NCBI RefSeq assembly: GCF_951230135.1
Contig: NZ_CATNVC010000021.1
Location: 1-32,811 of the forward strand
Length of the DNA: 32,811 bases
Direction of reading: 5' to 3'
Origin: Butyricicoccus sp. Marseille-Q5471
GTDB lineage: Bacteria; Bacillota; Clostridia; Oscillospirales; Butyricicoccaceae
The translations under genes were made by a program, and so were the position numbers. Below the pieces are notes generated by a model, which saw only the letters and a program-made list of their open reading frames with translations, ran no database searches and had not been told where the DNA came from. How positions within the stretch are numbered: the first letter of the stretch is position 1; each line of letters starts with the position of its first letter. This document shows positions 1 to 8,639 of this stretch, piece after piece.

Positions 1-50
1 TGCTCTTTTAAAATTCGGATAATCTGCTCTTCTGTGAATCTCTGTTTCAT
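1..50 (-). CDS. IS3-family transposase OrfA, N-terminal fragment
   Basis: Translation from the ATG at 50 gives MKQRFTEEQIIRILKE before the window ends. This is the typical start of the helix-turn-helix OrfA of IS3-family (IS407-like) elements, which binds the IS ends and is joined to OrfB by programmed frameshifting. A GGAG ribosome binding site lies about 8 bases upstream. Only 16 residues are visible, so activity cannot be judged, but the sequence is intact as far as it goes. Confidence 0.75.
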   Translation of the reverse strand, partial: MKQRFTEEQIIRILKE

Positions 51-127
51 GTCAATCACTCCATTTTTCTCAGTTTATCATATCGTGACTAACATTTCCA
101 CTGGATCAGTTTTTCGGGATCAGGTCA
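1..127 (-). mobile_element. Left-truncated view of an IS3-family insertion sequence (5' end of the element)
   Basis: On the minus strand the window begins with the start of an IS3-type orfA, and the DNA upstream of it carries an IS-like end. A likely terminal inverted repeat is TGACCTGATCCCG, read on the minus strand from about position 127. The IS continues beyond the left edge, so the other inverted repeat and the target duplication cannot be checked. The exact boundary at 127 is an inference from the TGACC-type start common in this family. Confidence 0.5.
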
Positions 128-340
128 ACTGATCGTTACCTGTAGATAAATCCATTACTGAGAAAAACAACAAATATATCAACCTAAGATAGAATGAAAA
201 ATTAACTGACAAGGATTTTATTTGCAATAAACATTAAAAACAAATTGTAGCAATATTTAGCTAAGTTTTTTAAGTCAAAGCTTCGATAAAAATATTACGA
301 TGGAAATCCTTATTAGAAAAAACATAAAGGAGATTAAGAT

Positions 341-1090
341 ATGAAACAGTATATGCTCACAATACCCGCAGGTAAACGACTGATTGCTAAGGCTGTCGTG
401 TCGTTACCGCAAATCAAGGATGCACTGGAGAACCACACGATTGTCATCATTTCAGGAAGTACCAACGGGTACATTGCAGAAGAGCTTCTGTCTGGAATTG
501 GACAAGCGGGAGATTTTTCAAAAGCGTCGTTTATGCGAGGCATTAACTTGGGCCCTGATAAAAAAGCGACAGCTGGAAATTACTCCGAATCCGATATTGT
601 TATTGAAAAAGGAATTTGGCAAAAAGGGAAGACAATTTTTGATGTCGCTTCGTTCTTAGGGCAGCATGACATCATTTTAAAAGGTGCCAATGCTGTAGAT
701 CCTGAGAGAAAACTGGCAGGTATTCAAATTGGTAATCCTGCCCTTGGTACCAGCGCAGCAATACTGCCCGCTGTTGTCGGAAGGCGCACAGAACTGGTTA
801 TTCCGGTAGGCTTGGAAAAACGGATATTCGGAAACATCGGGGAAATCGCTGCCAAATTAAATGATCCGACTTCCACTGGTTTACGGATGTTGCCAGTTAG
901 CGGTACCATTATTACAGAATTAGAAGCGATCAAATTATTAACCGGCGTTTCTGCAGAACTCATTGCAGCGGGAGGAATTAAAGGTGCCGAGGGCTGCTGC
1001 TGGATTGGTATATCCGGAACTGAGGAGCAAGTAGATGTCGCGGGAGATATTCTTCGTGCCATAGCAAATGAACCACCTTTTGCTGAATAG
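341..1090 (+). CDS. Conserved protein of unknown function (249 aa)
   Basis: This open frame starts at an ATG eight bases after a clear AAAGGAG site (326-332). The protein is soluble, with no signal peptide or membrane segment. It is rich in glycine turns (IISGSTNGY near residue 37, FMRGINLGP near 64, AAGGIKGAEGCCW near 210), which suggests an alpha/beta fold that may bind a nucleotide or cofactor. I do not recognise the family and assign no function. The gene is more AT-rich than the ICE to its right and lies between an IS end and a decayed YbaK gene, so it is most likely resident or older accessory DNA rather than part of the conjugative element. It is monocistronic as far as can be seen. 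Confidence 0.75.
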   Translation: MKQYMLTIPAGKRLIAKAVVSLPQIKDALENHTIVIISGSTNGYIAEELLSGIGQAGDFSKASFMRGINLGPDKKATAGNYSESDIVIEKGIWQKGKTIFDVASFLGQHDIILKGANAVDPERKLAGIQIGNPALGTSAAILPAVVGRRTELVIPVGLEKRIFGNIGEIAAKLNDPTSTGLRMLPVSGTIITELEAIKLLTGVSAELIAAGGIKGAEGCCWIGISGTEEQVDVAGDILRAIANEPPFAE

Positions 1091-1221
1091 CCAAATGGCG
1101 TTATCCTCTTCTGTTTTTATTCCACCCAGGCTTTCTAGCTACGCCGAACAAATCTGCAGACTTTTGCTGCTGCAACTGCCTTGCGGTAAAATATTAAAAT
1201 CATAAATCTACGGAGGTTGTT

Positions 1222-1602
1222 ATGACAGTTTAAATTGTAAAAGAATATTTTTTAATCTTGGTATAAGTGACCGAATCAAAGAATTCAGTGATTCTTGCGC
1301 CACAGTCGAGGAAGCGGCACAAACCATTGGCGTTGCACCTTCAAGAATAGCAAAAACCCTGACTCTGCGCAAAGAAGATTGGTGTATGATGTTGGTTATG
1401 GCAGGCAATGCGGGGATTGGGCAGCGTATCTACCTTCGCTATTCCTGATGCTGTTTCTGTTTATATTGATATCTCAGTCAGGCAATATGATACTTTGTTT
1501 CCGGCTTGCGCAAGCCCATGTCATGTCATTGAGCTATCTCCGGATGAGATATTTCAATACGGACATGCAATCGAATGAGTGCATGTATGCAAAGTTTTAT
1601 AA
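1222..1602 (+). pseudogene. Decayed YbaK/EbsC-type aminoacyl-tRNA deacylase
   Basis: A CGGAGG ribosome binding site (1211-1216) precedes an ATG at 1222, but TAA follows after three codons. Pieces of a YbaK/EbsC (Cys-tRNA-Pro deacylase-like) protein then appear in different frames. From 1254 the frame reads NLGISDRIKEFSDS and TVEEAAQTIGVAPSRIAKTL, the family N-terminal pattern. From 1441 a second frame reads PDAVSVYIDISVRQYDT and IELSPDEIFQYGHAIE, followed by a TGA where the family normally has Trp in EWVDVCK. About 35 residues expected between the pieces (the GHAVGGVCPF region) are missing. The gene therefore has an early stop, at least two frame changes, an internal deletion and a late nonsense codon. 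Intact family members hydrolyse mischarged tRNA; this copy cannot. Confidence 0.85.
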
Positions 1603-1832
1603 TGCCGTAACTACGTCTACCCGTTTCTGCTTCAGAAATTAACAAACTGAACTTTCAGAAAAACAAGCAATCACTCAAGCCACCTTCCTGCGATGTTCTT
1701 TATCCTGCATAGATGCAACGCTTCACTCAGCAATTATCCATATAACTCCTATGTTTTTTTCTGGAGTTTAGATCTTTTAGAGTGGGGGGCTTAACCTTCA
1801 TGGTTCATCGTGACCCCTGCCACAGTCCACCC

Positions 1833-1873
1833 AAAAGGCAGACCTGCTCCTTGGCGGAACAGTCTGCCTTTTT
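1833..1873 (-). terminator. Intrinsic terminator at the end of the minus-strand ICE operon
   Basis: A perfect 10-bp stem (AAAGGCAGAC at 1834-1843 with GTCTGCCTTT at 1862-1871) surrounds an 18-base loop and is flanked by T-runs on both strands. It lies five bases beyond the stop of the last minus-strand ICE gene (1878), so it most likely ends the virD4-HTH transcript. It could also work in the plus direction. Confidence 0.7.
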
Positions 1874-1877
1874 CTTA

Positions 1878-2144
1878 TTACTGCGTCTGGGCAATCAAAA
1901 AATAGAGATTGCTGCTCTTGCCACCATTTTCCCTCCACCGCTGTTCCTTGCGAAGATAACCTTGTATTTCCAAGTCGGTAAGGGCTCGTTTTACTGTGCT
2001 GCGGGATAAGTTCAGTTCCCTGGCAATGGTACCAATAGCCGGATAACATTTACCATCCCTATCAGCCCTGTCATGCAAATACATATAGACGGATTTTGCC
2101 CGATGCGGCAGCTCTGAGTTGTATACTGATGTAAAATAAGCCAC
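1878..2144 (-). CDS. Small helix-turn-helix DNA-binding protein (88 aa)
   Basis: A longer open frame runs upstream, but the real start is most likely the GTG at 2144. A GGGAGGTGA ribosome binding site lies just ahead of it and overlaps the stop codon of virD4, so the two genes look translationally coupled. The product (V/M-AYFTSVYNSELPHRAKSVYMYL...) has a winged-helix/HTH core: residues about 38-60 read IGTIARELNLSRSTVKRALTDL, followed by the wing QGYLRKEQRW. This pattern resembles the HTH_36 or replication-initiator-like proteins of Firmicute ICEs and plasmids. It is the last gene of the minus-strand block before a terminator. A role in regulating or replicating the element is inferred from context only. 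Confidence 0.8.
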   Translation of the reverse strand: MAYFTSVYNSELPHRAKSVYMYLHDRADRDGKCYPAIGTIARELNLSRSTVKRALTDLEIQGYLRKEQRWRENGGKSSNLYFLIAQTQ

Positions 2145-2148
2145 AGGT

Positions 2149-3972
2149 TCACCTCCCTGGCCTTTGCTTCTGCTCCATGGGTTCCAGATTAATGGAGGGA
2201 GCCGGAGTATGTGCCATTCCTGCCGAAGGAGGCGATGTATACTCTGTTTCCTCCGGCTCCGGTTCAAAGGAAGCATTGCGCCGGATAATTTCTTCCTCCA
2301 CCTTGCGACGGTCAGCATATTCCACCTTTCGTGCAGACTGCTCTGCAATTTCAAAAATTTTTCCGAAAGTAATACCCCATTCAAGGAATAACTTTAGCCG
2401 GGTTCGCATAGGACAGGTTCCTGTCTTTGTTACAACGAATCTTCCTTTGGGCATAGATTTCAGCTCATCTGGTGTCATTAGCGGTCTTTCGATCATCTGC
2501 AGGGACTGGCTGGGGTCGTTCTTTCCCCGGCTGACGGAACCGCTCATAACGGTCTGACTGCCGAGAGCCTTTGACAAAATCTGCGCCGATTCACTGTTGG
2601 GGGCAAAGCCTCCGAACACGGTATCCTGACAGTTATCTATGATGATGGCGGCGCCCTCTTTTCCGTAGTTTTTCTCTAACTGGGCAAAGCTCTGGATGAT
2701 GGCAACAATGGACACACGGCGGGAACGGCTGGCTGAGAACATCATCTCTGCAGACTCAATTTTAGGTATGGTTCCAATCTCATCCAAAAACATCATGATA
2801 CGGTTCGGGAGCTTACCTCCATACTCATCTGCTACCGAAAGAATTTCACGGTAGAGCTGCTGAACAATTAAGCTGATGATAAAATATTTCGTGTTATCTT
2901 CCTCTGGCATAACAAGGAAAACAGCGCTTTTCTGCTTACAGAACTTTTCTGCATCAATAGCGGTATCAAAGCACAGTATCTGCTCCAGCTCTGAGTCCAG
3001 GAATGCGTTAAGCCGGGACAGTGCTGTGGACAGGACACTCTGCATGGCCTGCTCTGCGCTGTTTAGAGCGGCGCCGGCAAACCACTTTGTTTTATGATCG
3101 TCCGGCAGGTGTGCCAGCAGCATCTGGAACAGTGTTCGTCCCTTGACACCGCTGGGCGCTAACAGATCTTGAATGAGCTTGAACACAGACACGATGTGCC
3201 GCTCTTTGGGCTCGCAGTATTCCGCAATCAGAAGGATTACAGAGGTTAATAGTCCTTCAGCGGCATCATAAAAGAAGGCATTCTGTCCAGCGGCAGAGCT
3301 GTCAAAGCCTCCCGAGCTGATGATGGTCTTAGCGGTTATTTTCGCATACTTCTCCGCTCTGGCCTTATATGCCAGACTCTCCGGATGGGCAAGGTATAAA
3401 TCCATATAGCGGTTTACCAGATGAAGCAGATTGTTTCCGTCTGAGCGGGTGGGATTTCTTAGGTCAATGACTGACACCTGGTAGCCGTAGTAATCCTTTG
3501 CAATACCCGCATAGTTACGGTAAAGGTCACCCTTGGTATCGGTTGTGATAAAGCTCATGCCGGAAGCGCAGGCATACTCCAGGTTAGGATAGAGAAAATT
3601 AGCCGTCTTGCCAACACCTGCAGCACCGATCATCAGGCAGTGGACATCATCGTCATCCACTAACGCATAGCCGTGGGGAGCAGTTTTATCGAATAGGGAC
3701 GCCTTTTGCCAGCCCACAATTAACCCTTGTGCCGTCGGGAGGTTTTCTCCCTTCCGCCATTTTTCCGGCTCATACCGGACTGCCGTGTATACTGTCTGTA
3801 TTTCCTTTTTGGTTGCCCATCTTGCTGTACCATGCTGACCATCACCTACGGTTTTTGACTTGATACCGTTTAAAGTATAATAGTGAGCAAGCAGTGATAA
3901 AAAGCCGATCACACCAAACATGGTCAGTCCGGCAGCAAGCAGCGTTACAAGCTGCGACGTTTGCACAGTCAT
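2149..3972 (-). CDS. virD4: VirD4/TraG-type type IV coupling protein (607 aa)
   Basis: This membrane ATPase docks the relaxase-DNA complex at the conjugation channel. Residues about 8-30 form an N-terminal membrane segment (LVTLLAAGLTMFGVIGFLSL). A Walker A motif GAAGVGKT lies near residues 116-123, followed by DTKGDLYRNYAG, and a Walker B MMFLDEIGTIPKI lies in the second half. These are the hallmarks of the TraG/VirD4 family, and the length is normal for Firmicute members. AGGAGGG immediately precedes the ATG at 3972; the in-frame GTG at 3966 has better spacing and is an alternative start. The gene follows primase after seven bases and precedes the HTH gene, consistent with one operon. Confidence 0.95.
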   Translation of the reverse strand: MTVQTSQLVTLLAAGLTMFGVIGFLSLLAHYYTLNGIKSKTVGDGQHGTARWATKKEIQTVYTAVRYEPEKWRKGENLPTAQGLIVGWQKASLFDKTAPHGYALVDDDDVHCLMIGAAGVGKTANFLYPNLEYACASGMSFITTDTKGDLYRNYAGIAKDYYGYQVSVIDLRNPTRSDGNNLLHLVNRYMDLYLAHPESLAYKARAEKYAKITAKTIISSGGFDSSAAGQNAFFYDAAEGLLTSVILLIAEYCEPKERHIVSVFKLIQDLLAPSGVKGRTLFQMLLAHLPDDHKTKWFAGAALNSAEQAMQSVLSTALSRLNAFLDSELEQILCFDTAIDAEKFCKQKSAVFLVMPEEDNTKYFIISLIVQQLYREILSVADEYGGKLPNRIMMFLDEIGTIPKIESAEMMFSASRSRRVSIVAIIQSFAQLEKNYGKEGAAIIIDNCQDTVFGGFAPNSESAQILSKALGSQTVMSGSVSRGKNDPSQSLQMIERPLMTPDELKSMPKGRFVVTKTGTCPMRTRLKLFLEWGITFGKIFEIAEQSARKVEYADRRKVEEEIIRRNASFEPEPEETEYTSPPSAGMAHTPAPSINLEPMEQKQRPGR

Positions 3973-3979
3973 CCCTCCT

Positions 3980-5419
3980 TCACATCGTCATGGTAAAATT
4001 TACAGTTTGCACCTGCCTGGGCGCTTGCTCCTGCGCTTCCAGCACGATGAACATTTGCGCTTTCATACAGCTAAGCGCCAGTGTAAGGCAGGAACGCATA
4101 AAAAGCTTCTGTTCGTCTACCGTGCGGATTCCAGGAGTACGGATGCGGCTGGACACATCCCTCACGGCAATTCGAATATCCTCCGCTTTGGAGCGCAGCC
4201 AGCCCCTATCCTCATGAGGCTTGTATTCCGCCTGCAGCCAGCCTGCTACACGCTCCATGGATACCGGAATTTCCATCTGCCTGCAGGTATTCTGAATGGC
4301 TATTAAGGCACAAGCCACTGTCTGGCGGCATTGTTCCTCTAATATGTTTCGCTGGGGATTATCTGAGCGTAACAGGGGAGCCAGCTGTTCACATTCATTC
4401 AGCAGGCGGGCATTCGCCTCCTGATTCATTGACTGCATTCGACAAACCTCCAGCACTCCCGAACACACCCGCGGCAAAAGCATCAGCTTCGGATGCTCTT
4501 GTGCCGGAATAGGCTCGATGCCATGAAGAGCCTTTAAGTCCTCATTCCAGTCCTTAAACTCCGATTTGAGAACGGAAATGTCCATATGGGCAGGATCATA
4601 ATAATTCTTCTCGCAGAGAATATCCTTGAGCCGGCCGGTGGCTTCAATCCCTGCCGGGTCATGGTCCAGACACAGCACCGGGTTCTTCAGATGTGTGTGC
4701 AGCTCCAACTGGCGCAGCAGGGCATGCTCCGATACGCCATCCAGCGTCACATAGCTGTGCTGCTTCCAGTCCTGCTTATTTAAGGTAATGAAGGACAGCA
4801 TATCCACCGGAGCTTCAAAGACATAGAGGGTGTCACTTTCCCCGATCCAGTGGAAGCTATAACAGGGATCACTGCCCTCCACATTTCCCTTGTAAGGTTC
4901 ACCCTGAGTATAAGTACCTCGTTTATGGGCGTGCCTGGCAACTGCATTCTCATCCAGCCCTACAAACACGGCGTTATGATACTGCTTATCCTCACAGATG
5001 AGCTTTTTGTGTGCAAAATGGGACAGGACGTCCCGGTCGATGAAGCGCTGCTTGATGAGATAGGCGAAAACCCTCCGCATGTCCGGGTTTTCCTCCGGCA
5101 GTGCAAATTCTTTACGGGGCGGAGGGGCGCTCTTCTCTGTCTGGTTCCATTCCACACCGGATTCCCCGCCAAGCAGAAAAGAGACTGCATCGGGGAAGCT
5201 CATATCGTAGAATTGCTGAATAAAGTCAATGGCGCGGCCGCCCTCCTTGCGGGAATGACGGAACCATTCGTTGCCCCGCACAGTAACACTGTCATACCGC
5301 TTCCAACGATATTCCCGGCCGGATCGAACCAACTGCTCGCCTTGCCGCTGGAGGAAGTCCACCAGATCCACTGCATTGGCCCGCTGCTTTTGTTCATCAG
5401 TAAAATATACATATGCCAT
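3980..5419 (-). CDS. ICE DNA primase-like protein, DUF3991/Toprim (479 aa)
   Basis: The N-terminal 90 residues resemble a CHC2-like primase head without the zinc cysteines (NAVDLVDFLQRQGEQL, then WFRHSRKEGGRAIDFIQQF). Residues about 115-175 match the DUF3991 pattern (VFAYLIKQRFIDRDVLSHF). A Toprim-type segment follows, with YVFEAPVDMLSF and the acidic LCLDHDPAGIEATGRL. Such proteins probably prime complementary-strand synthesis after transfer. The ATG at 5419 is preceded by AAAGGAGGTG, which overlaps the stop of the 47-aa gene upstream. The last residues, NFTMTM, match an alternating-hydrophobic tail seen on several other proteins of this element. The function is inferred from domain type; catalytic activity is not demonstrated by sequence alone. 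Confidence 0.85.
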   Translation of the reverse strand: MAYVYFTDEQKQRANAVDLVDFLQRQGEQLVRSGREYRWKRYDSVTVRGNEWFRHSRKEGGRAIDFIQQFYDMSFPDAVSFLLGGESGVEWNQTEKSAPPPRKEFALPEENPDMRRVFAYLIKQRFIDRDVLSHFAHKKLICEDKQYHNAVFVGLDENAVARHAHKRGTYTQGEPYKGNVEGSDPCYSFHWIGESDTLYVFEAPVDMLSFITLNKQDWKQHSYVTLDGVSEHALLRQLELHTHLKNPVLCLDHDPAGIEATGRLKDILCEKNYYDPAHMDISVLKSEFKDWNEDLKALHGIEPIPAQEHPKLMLLPRVCSGVLEVCRMQSMNQEANARLLNECEQLAPLLRSDNPQRNILEEQCRQTVACALIAIQNTCRQMEIPVSMERVAGWLQAEYKPHEDRGWLRSKAEDIRIAVRDVSSRIRTPGIRTVDEQKLFMRSCLTLALSCMKAQMFIVLEAQEQAPRQVQTVNFTMTM

Positions 5420-5434
5420 GCCGAAGCACCTCCT

Positions 5435-5578
5435 TTATCGCTTGCGTTTCCCGCAGCGCATGTGCCCGTGGCGGACACAAAAAAATGCCGCCCGCTGATG
5501 AACGGACGGCTTGGGATACAATTGTTTTTGCTGTATGGAGGGCAGCTGTTTCGTCTGCCCATGAGATTGTTTTCGCAT
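5435..5578 (-). CDS. Small basic peptide of unknown function (47 aa)
   Basis: This short frame lies between the relaxase and primase genes. Its ATG at 5578 is preceded by AAGGAGGT at ideal spacing, and its TAA overlaps the AAAGGAGG site of primase, so it fits translational coupling in the operon. The product starts MRKQSHGQTKQLPS and ends CVRHGHMRCGKRKR. It is very basic, with two cysteines and two histidines near the C-terminus that could form a small metal knuckle. I do not recognise it. The ribosome binding site and tight packing support it as a gene; the short length limits certainty. Confidence 0.55.
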   Translation of the reverse strand: MRKQSHGQTKQLPSIQQKQLYPKPSVHQRAAFFCVRHGHMRCGKRKR

Positions 5579-5595
5579 GGAAACCTCCTTCACAT

Positions 5596-8500
5596 TTAAT
5601 AGGCTGTAAATTTTTGTTCGTGATCGTCCGGAGCATGGCCCTGGGCGATCTTTTTCTGCCGGAGCCTTCTGCGCAGTTTGCTATCCGTGTGCATACCGGG
5701 AGCACCTGGCAGTCTTCTGGCTTCCTCCTGAAATATCCGGCTGGCATGATGTAAGAGCCGGGTGACAGCCAGAAATAGGGAAGGGTCCCGGAACGAATCC
5801 AGATGGTCAAGAAAAAACTGTGCATATAAATTGCCCTGTTCTGCAGAAAGGGTGAGCCATCGTACAGCGGCCTCCCGGTCATGGGGGGTATCCCGTCCCA
5901 GCAGATAAAGTTTACCGAGAGCGTATTGCGCATACTGGTTACCTTGTTCCGCCGAAGCCGTCAGCCAGCGTATGGCAACTTCTATATTCTTAGTAACATC
6001 TTCGCCAAGCAGATACAGCTTCCCAAGCTGGTACTGCGCATATTGATTTTCCTGTTCGGCGGCAGCGGTCAGCCAACGAATGGCATCTTCCATGTTTTTT
6101 GGAACATCCTCACCTTTCAGATAAAGCTTACCGAGCTGGTACTGTGCATATTGATTGCCTTGCTCCGCTGACTTTTGAAACAGTTCCAGCGCCTTGGAAA
6201 TGTTCTTTGGCACATCCTCGCTAGTCAGGTACAGCTTCCCAAGCGCATACTGCGCAAATTGGTTGCCAAGGTCAGCAGATTTTGTCAGCCACTTTAATGC
6301 GGCATCCATATCCTTGGGTGTGTCATCTCCCTGCAGATAGAGCTTTCCCAGCGCATAGGCGGCGTAGGAATTATCCTGCTCTGCTGCCAGTGTAAAAAGC
6401 GCAATTGCTTTTGATATATCCTTTTCTACATGATTTCCGTCCCGGAAAAGCTTTCCGAGAGCATATTGTGCCAGCGCATTGCCGTTGTCCGCTGATATTG
6501 TGAGCCATAGGATGGCTTTCTCCGCGTTAAAATGCCCGCTGTCCGCATCCAGATAAATTTTCCCCAGCATATATTGTGCGTGGACATTCCCCAGCCGGGC
6601 AGATTTTTCAAAATAGCGAAGAGCCTCGTCCACATCTTTTTCTGTTCCGGTTCCGGTGTAAAGCATCTGTCCAAGGCGGTATTGCAGCTTGTCATCACGA
6701 CTTTGCCGTTCCATCTGCAAAAAGCCCTGGAAGGCGGCCTCAAAGTGCAGGTCCGCTTCGTCAGCGTTTGGCGCTGTTCCAACTCCGTCCCGATACATCT
6801 TTGCCAGCTCATAATCCGCATAGGGCATTCCCTGAGTAGCGGAGCGTTGGTACAGGCTGAATGCCGTCTGAAAATCATGCTCCACACCCTGGCCCCGGTA
6901 ATATAAACCGCCAAGGGAATATTGGGCGTATTTGTGACGCTTGGAAGCCGCTTGCTGAAACCAGTCTGCCGCTTCTGCGTAGTTCTGCTCCGTGCCAAGT
7001 CCCGCTGCATAAAGCTTACCGATACGATATTCTATATACCGATGTTCCTTTTTGGCTTCAATCGCCATAAAAGCGGTAAGAGCCTTTCCGTACCAGACAA
7101 AGGCAGTATCTGCATCAATCTCTGTACCCAGACCGTCTGTGTACATTCTTCCCAGATCATGCATGGCAAGGGCATTGCCGTCTTCCGCTTCCAGCAGAAA
7201 TAGGGCAAGGGCCTGTTCAAAGTCCGGCTCTAAAAGATCACTGCCGTATAGGAATGCTCGGGCCTGCTTATAGCGGCTGTTCCATGCGATATGTGGTTCA
7301 CCGCTGGATGACACTGTATCCGTACTGCCGGAATGTACGTTGGTCGATTCGAAGTCATGATCGTTGTCAGGCTCGGACCGATCGTCTTCTGCTTCCCCAG
7401 TCAATTCCTCGTCAGGCTCCGTATCTGGCATCACTTCCAGATCCTCCGGAATGAACGTTTCCTCCATGATAGGTTCATACTCCAGAGGCGGTTCCGCCTG
7501 ATCATCCCCCTCAAAGGTGAACTCCTGATTGCCCAGCCGGACTGCTTCCGCAATTACCATATTCTTTATCTGTTTAAATTCCTTTTGCTGAGAAAGAGGG
7601 AGTGGTGGCGGAAGCTCATCTCTGTAAGTACGCAGTACCTCATTGCGAAGCTCGTACCATTGGGCGTAAGCCGCTGCCACACGTTCTTCCTTCGCCAGTT
7701 CATCCACGATCCGGTTCACCAGTTCCTTAACTGGTGCTTTTAGATAGCCATACTGCTTTTTACCGGTGGTGTGCCGAAGCCGTTCTGCCAGCTGAGAAAG
7801 TAGTTCCTCCAGCACGGGATTGTCACAGGCACCGGTCTGCATTTGTACCAGAAGTACCTGCAGGGCATCCCGACTCTGCGATGTCAGTGCATTTCTACGC
7901 TCTGTCTGCTCTGCATAAATCTGGAGCAGATCCTGCTGAAAGATTTCCCGCGCCAGACTGCTTCGCATGGCTTCAATGCCCGGCTTTGTTACAAAGCCCT
8001 CACGGGGATCAACCGAATACACAATCATATGGCAGTGAGGGTGATGTCCCTCATCGTGATAGGCAGCATACCACCGCAGGTTCTCCGGTTCGATTTTCAT
8101 CTGCTGGGCAAAGACATTCCGCTGCTTACGCAGCAGCGCCATCCATGCGGCGGCATTGTCATACCCCAGCCGGGCGGCATCTTCCCGCCGCAACGATATG
8201 ATGGGCGTCCAGATGTTTCCGGTATGTTCCGCCACCTCCTGCGCTGTCTGTGACAATACCAGCGGAATATCCTCATCGGAGAAAAGGCCATGGGTATCCA
8301 GTCGTTCAGCATGAGGGCGGGTAGCAATATAGTTGACATAGACTTCCTTGTGTGCCAGCTGGTCAAGATTCTGATCCAAGGCAGCGGAGATAAATTCAGA
8401 GGCGTTTTCCATGGTAGGCTTCGCCAGATAATCCTCATACTCGAACAGCCCGGTGGAATCCGGAAACTGCTCCAAAATATCCGATACCAGCAGCTTTTGC

Positions 8501-8637
8501 TTTTCCGTGACAGGACGGTTTCGCATCCGCTCCGGAAGCTTTTCTACACCATCCCGTGTGGCAACATAGGTTACCAGATTTTCCGCATGAGCCGCCGCAT
8601 TTTTTAAGTAACGGCATTTAAAGATAATTCGCGGCAT
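5596..8637 (-). CDS. MobP-type relaxase with C-terminal Sel1 repeats (1013 aa)
   Basis: The relaxase nicks oriT and stays covalently bound to the 5' end during transfer. The N-terminal domain (about 1-250) has the likely catalytic tyrosine in LVTYVATRDGV (Tyr24) and the metal-binding motif HDEGHHPHCH (His194-His203). An acidic linker (about 395-450, rich in E and D) follows. About twelve 36-residue Sel1-like repeats fill roughly 460-950, with the consensus AQYALGKLYLxGEDVPKN. The tail ends in a basic region (SKLRRRLRQKK). The N-terminus resembles the MobP3 group of Firmicute ICEs. The RHH gene ends two bases upstream. Sel1 repeats usually mediate protein contacts, so the tail may recruit relaxosome or channel partners. 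Confidence 0.92.
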   Translation of the reverse strand: MPRIIFKCRYLKNAAAHAENLVTYVATRDGVEKLPERMRNRPVTEKQKLLVSDILEQFPDSTGLFEYEDYLAKPTMENASEFISAALDQNLDQLAHKEVYVNYIATRPHAERLDTHGLFSDEDIPLVLSQTAQEVAEHTGNIWTPIISLRREDAARLGYDNAAAWMALLRKQRNVFAQQMKIEPENLRWYAAYHDEGHHPHCHMIVYSVDPREGFVTKPGIEAMRSSLAREIFQQDLLQIYAEQTERRNALTSQSRDALQVLLVQMQTGACDNPVLEELLSQLAERLRHTTGKKQYGYLKAPVKELVNRIVDELAKEERVAAAYAQWYELRNEVLRTYRDELPPPLPLSQQKEFKQIKNMVIAEAVRLGNQEFTFEGDDQAEPPLEYEPIMEETFIPEDLEVMPDTEPDEELTGEAEDDRSEPDNDHDFESTNVHSGSTDTVSSSGEPHIAWNSRYKQARAFLYGSDLLEPDFEQALALFLLEAEDGNALAMHDLGRMYTDGLGTEIDADTAFVWYGKALTAFMAIEAKKEHRYIEYRIGKLYAAGLGTEQNYAEAADWFQQAASKRHKYAQYSLGGLYYRGQGVEHDFQTAFSLYQRSATQGMPYADYELAKMYRDGVGTAPNADEADLHFEAAFQGFLQMERQSRDDKLQYRLGQMLYTGTGTEKDVDEALRYFEKSARLGNVHAQYMLGKIYLDADSGHFNAEKAILWLTISADNGNALAQYALGKLFRDGNHVEKDISKAIALFTLAAEQDNSYAAYALGKLYLQGDDTPKDMDAALKWLTKSADLGNQFAQYALGKLYLTSEDVPKNISKALELFQKSAEQGNQYAQYQLGKLYLKGEDVPKNMEDAIRWLTAAAEQENQYAQYQLGKLYLLGEDVTKNIEVAIRWLTASAEQGNQYAQYALGKLYLLGRDTPHDREAAVRWLTLSAEQGNLYAQFFLDHLDSFRDPSLFLAVTRLLHHASRIFQEEARRLPGAPGMHTDSKLRRRLRQKKIAQGHAPDDHEQKFTAY
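5800..7265 (-). repeat. Tandem Sel1-repeat coding array in the relaxase gene
   Basis: About twelve units of roughly 108 bases encode 36-residue Sel1-like repeats. The units near the 5800-6450 side are the most alike: AQYQLGKLYL or AQYALGKLYL recurs with the same D-V-P-K-N insert. Units towards 7200 are more diverged and variable in length. This gradient suggests recent expansion at the C-terminal side. Boundaries are approximate. Confidence 0.85.
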
Positions 8638-8639
8638 GA

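Noticed and set aside
1295-1642. 115-codon plus-strand frame
   Set aside because: It overlaps the YbaK/EbsC remnant in a different frame; the recognisable protein pieces are in other frames.
4850-5599. Long plus-strand open frame of 249 codons opposite the primase gene
   Set aside because: It is antisense to a primase with recognisable domains, has no ribosome binding site and no family pattern.
5800-7265. Regular repeats considered as a CRISPR array or DNA repeat
   Set aside because: The 108-base periodicity encodes Sel1 repeats in an open frame; there are no identical short repeats with unique spacers and no cas genes.
7734-8201. Plus-strand open frames opposite the relaxase gene
   Set aside because: They lie antisense to the catalytic relaxase domain and arise from its GC-rich codons.
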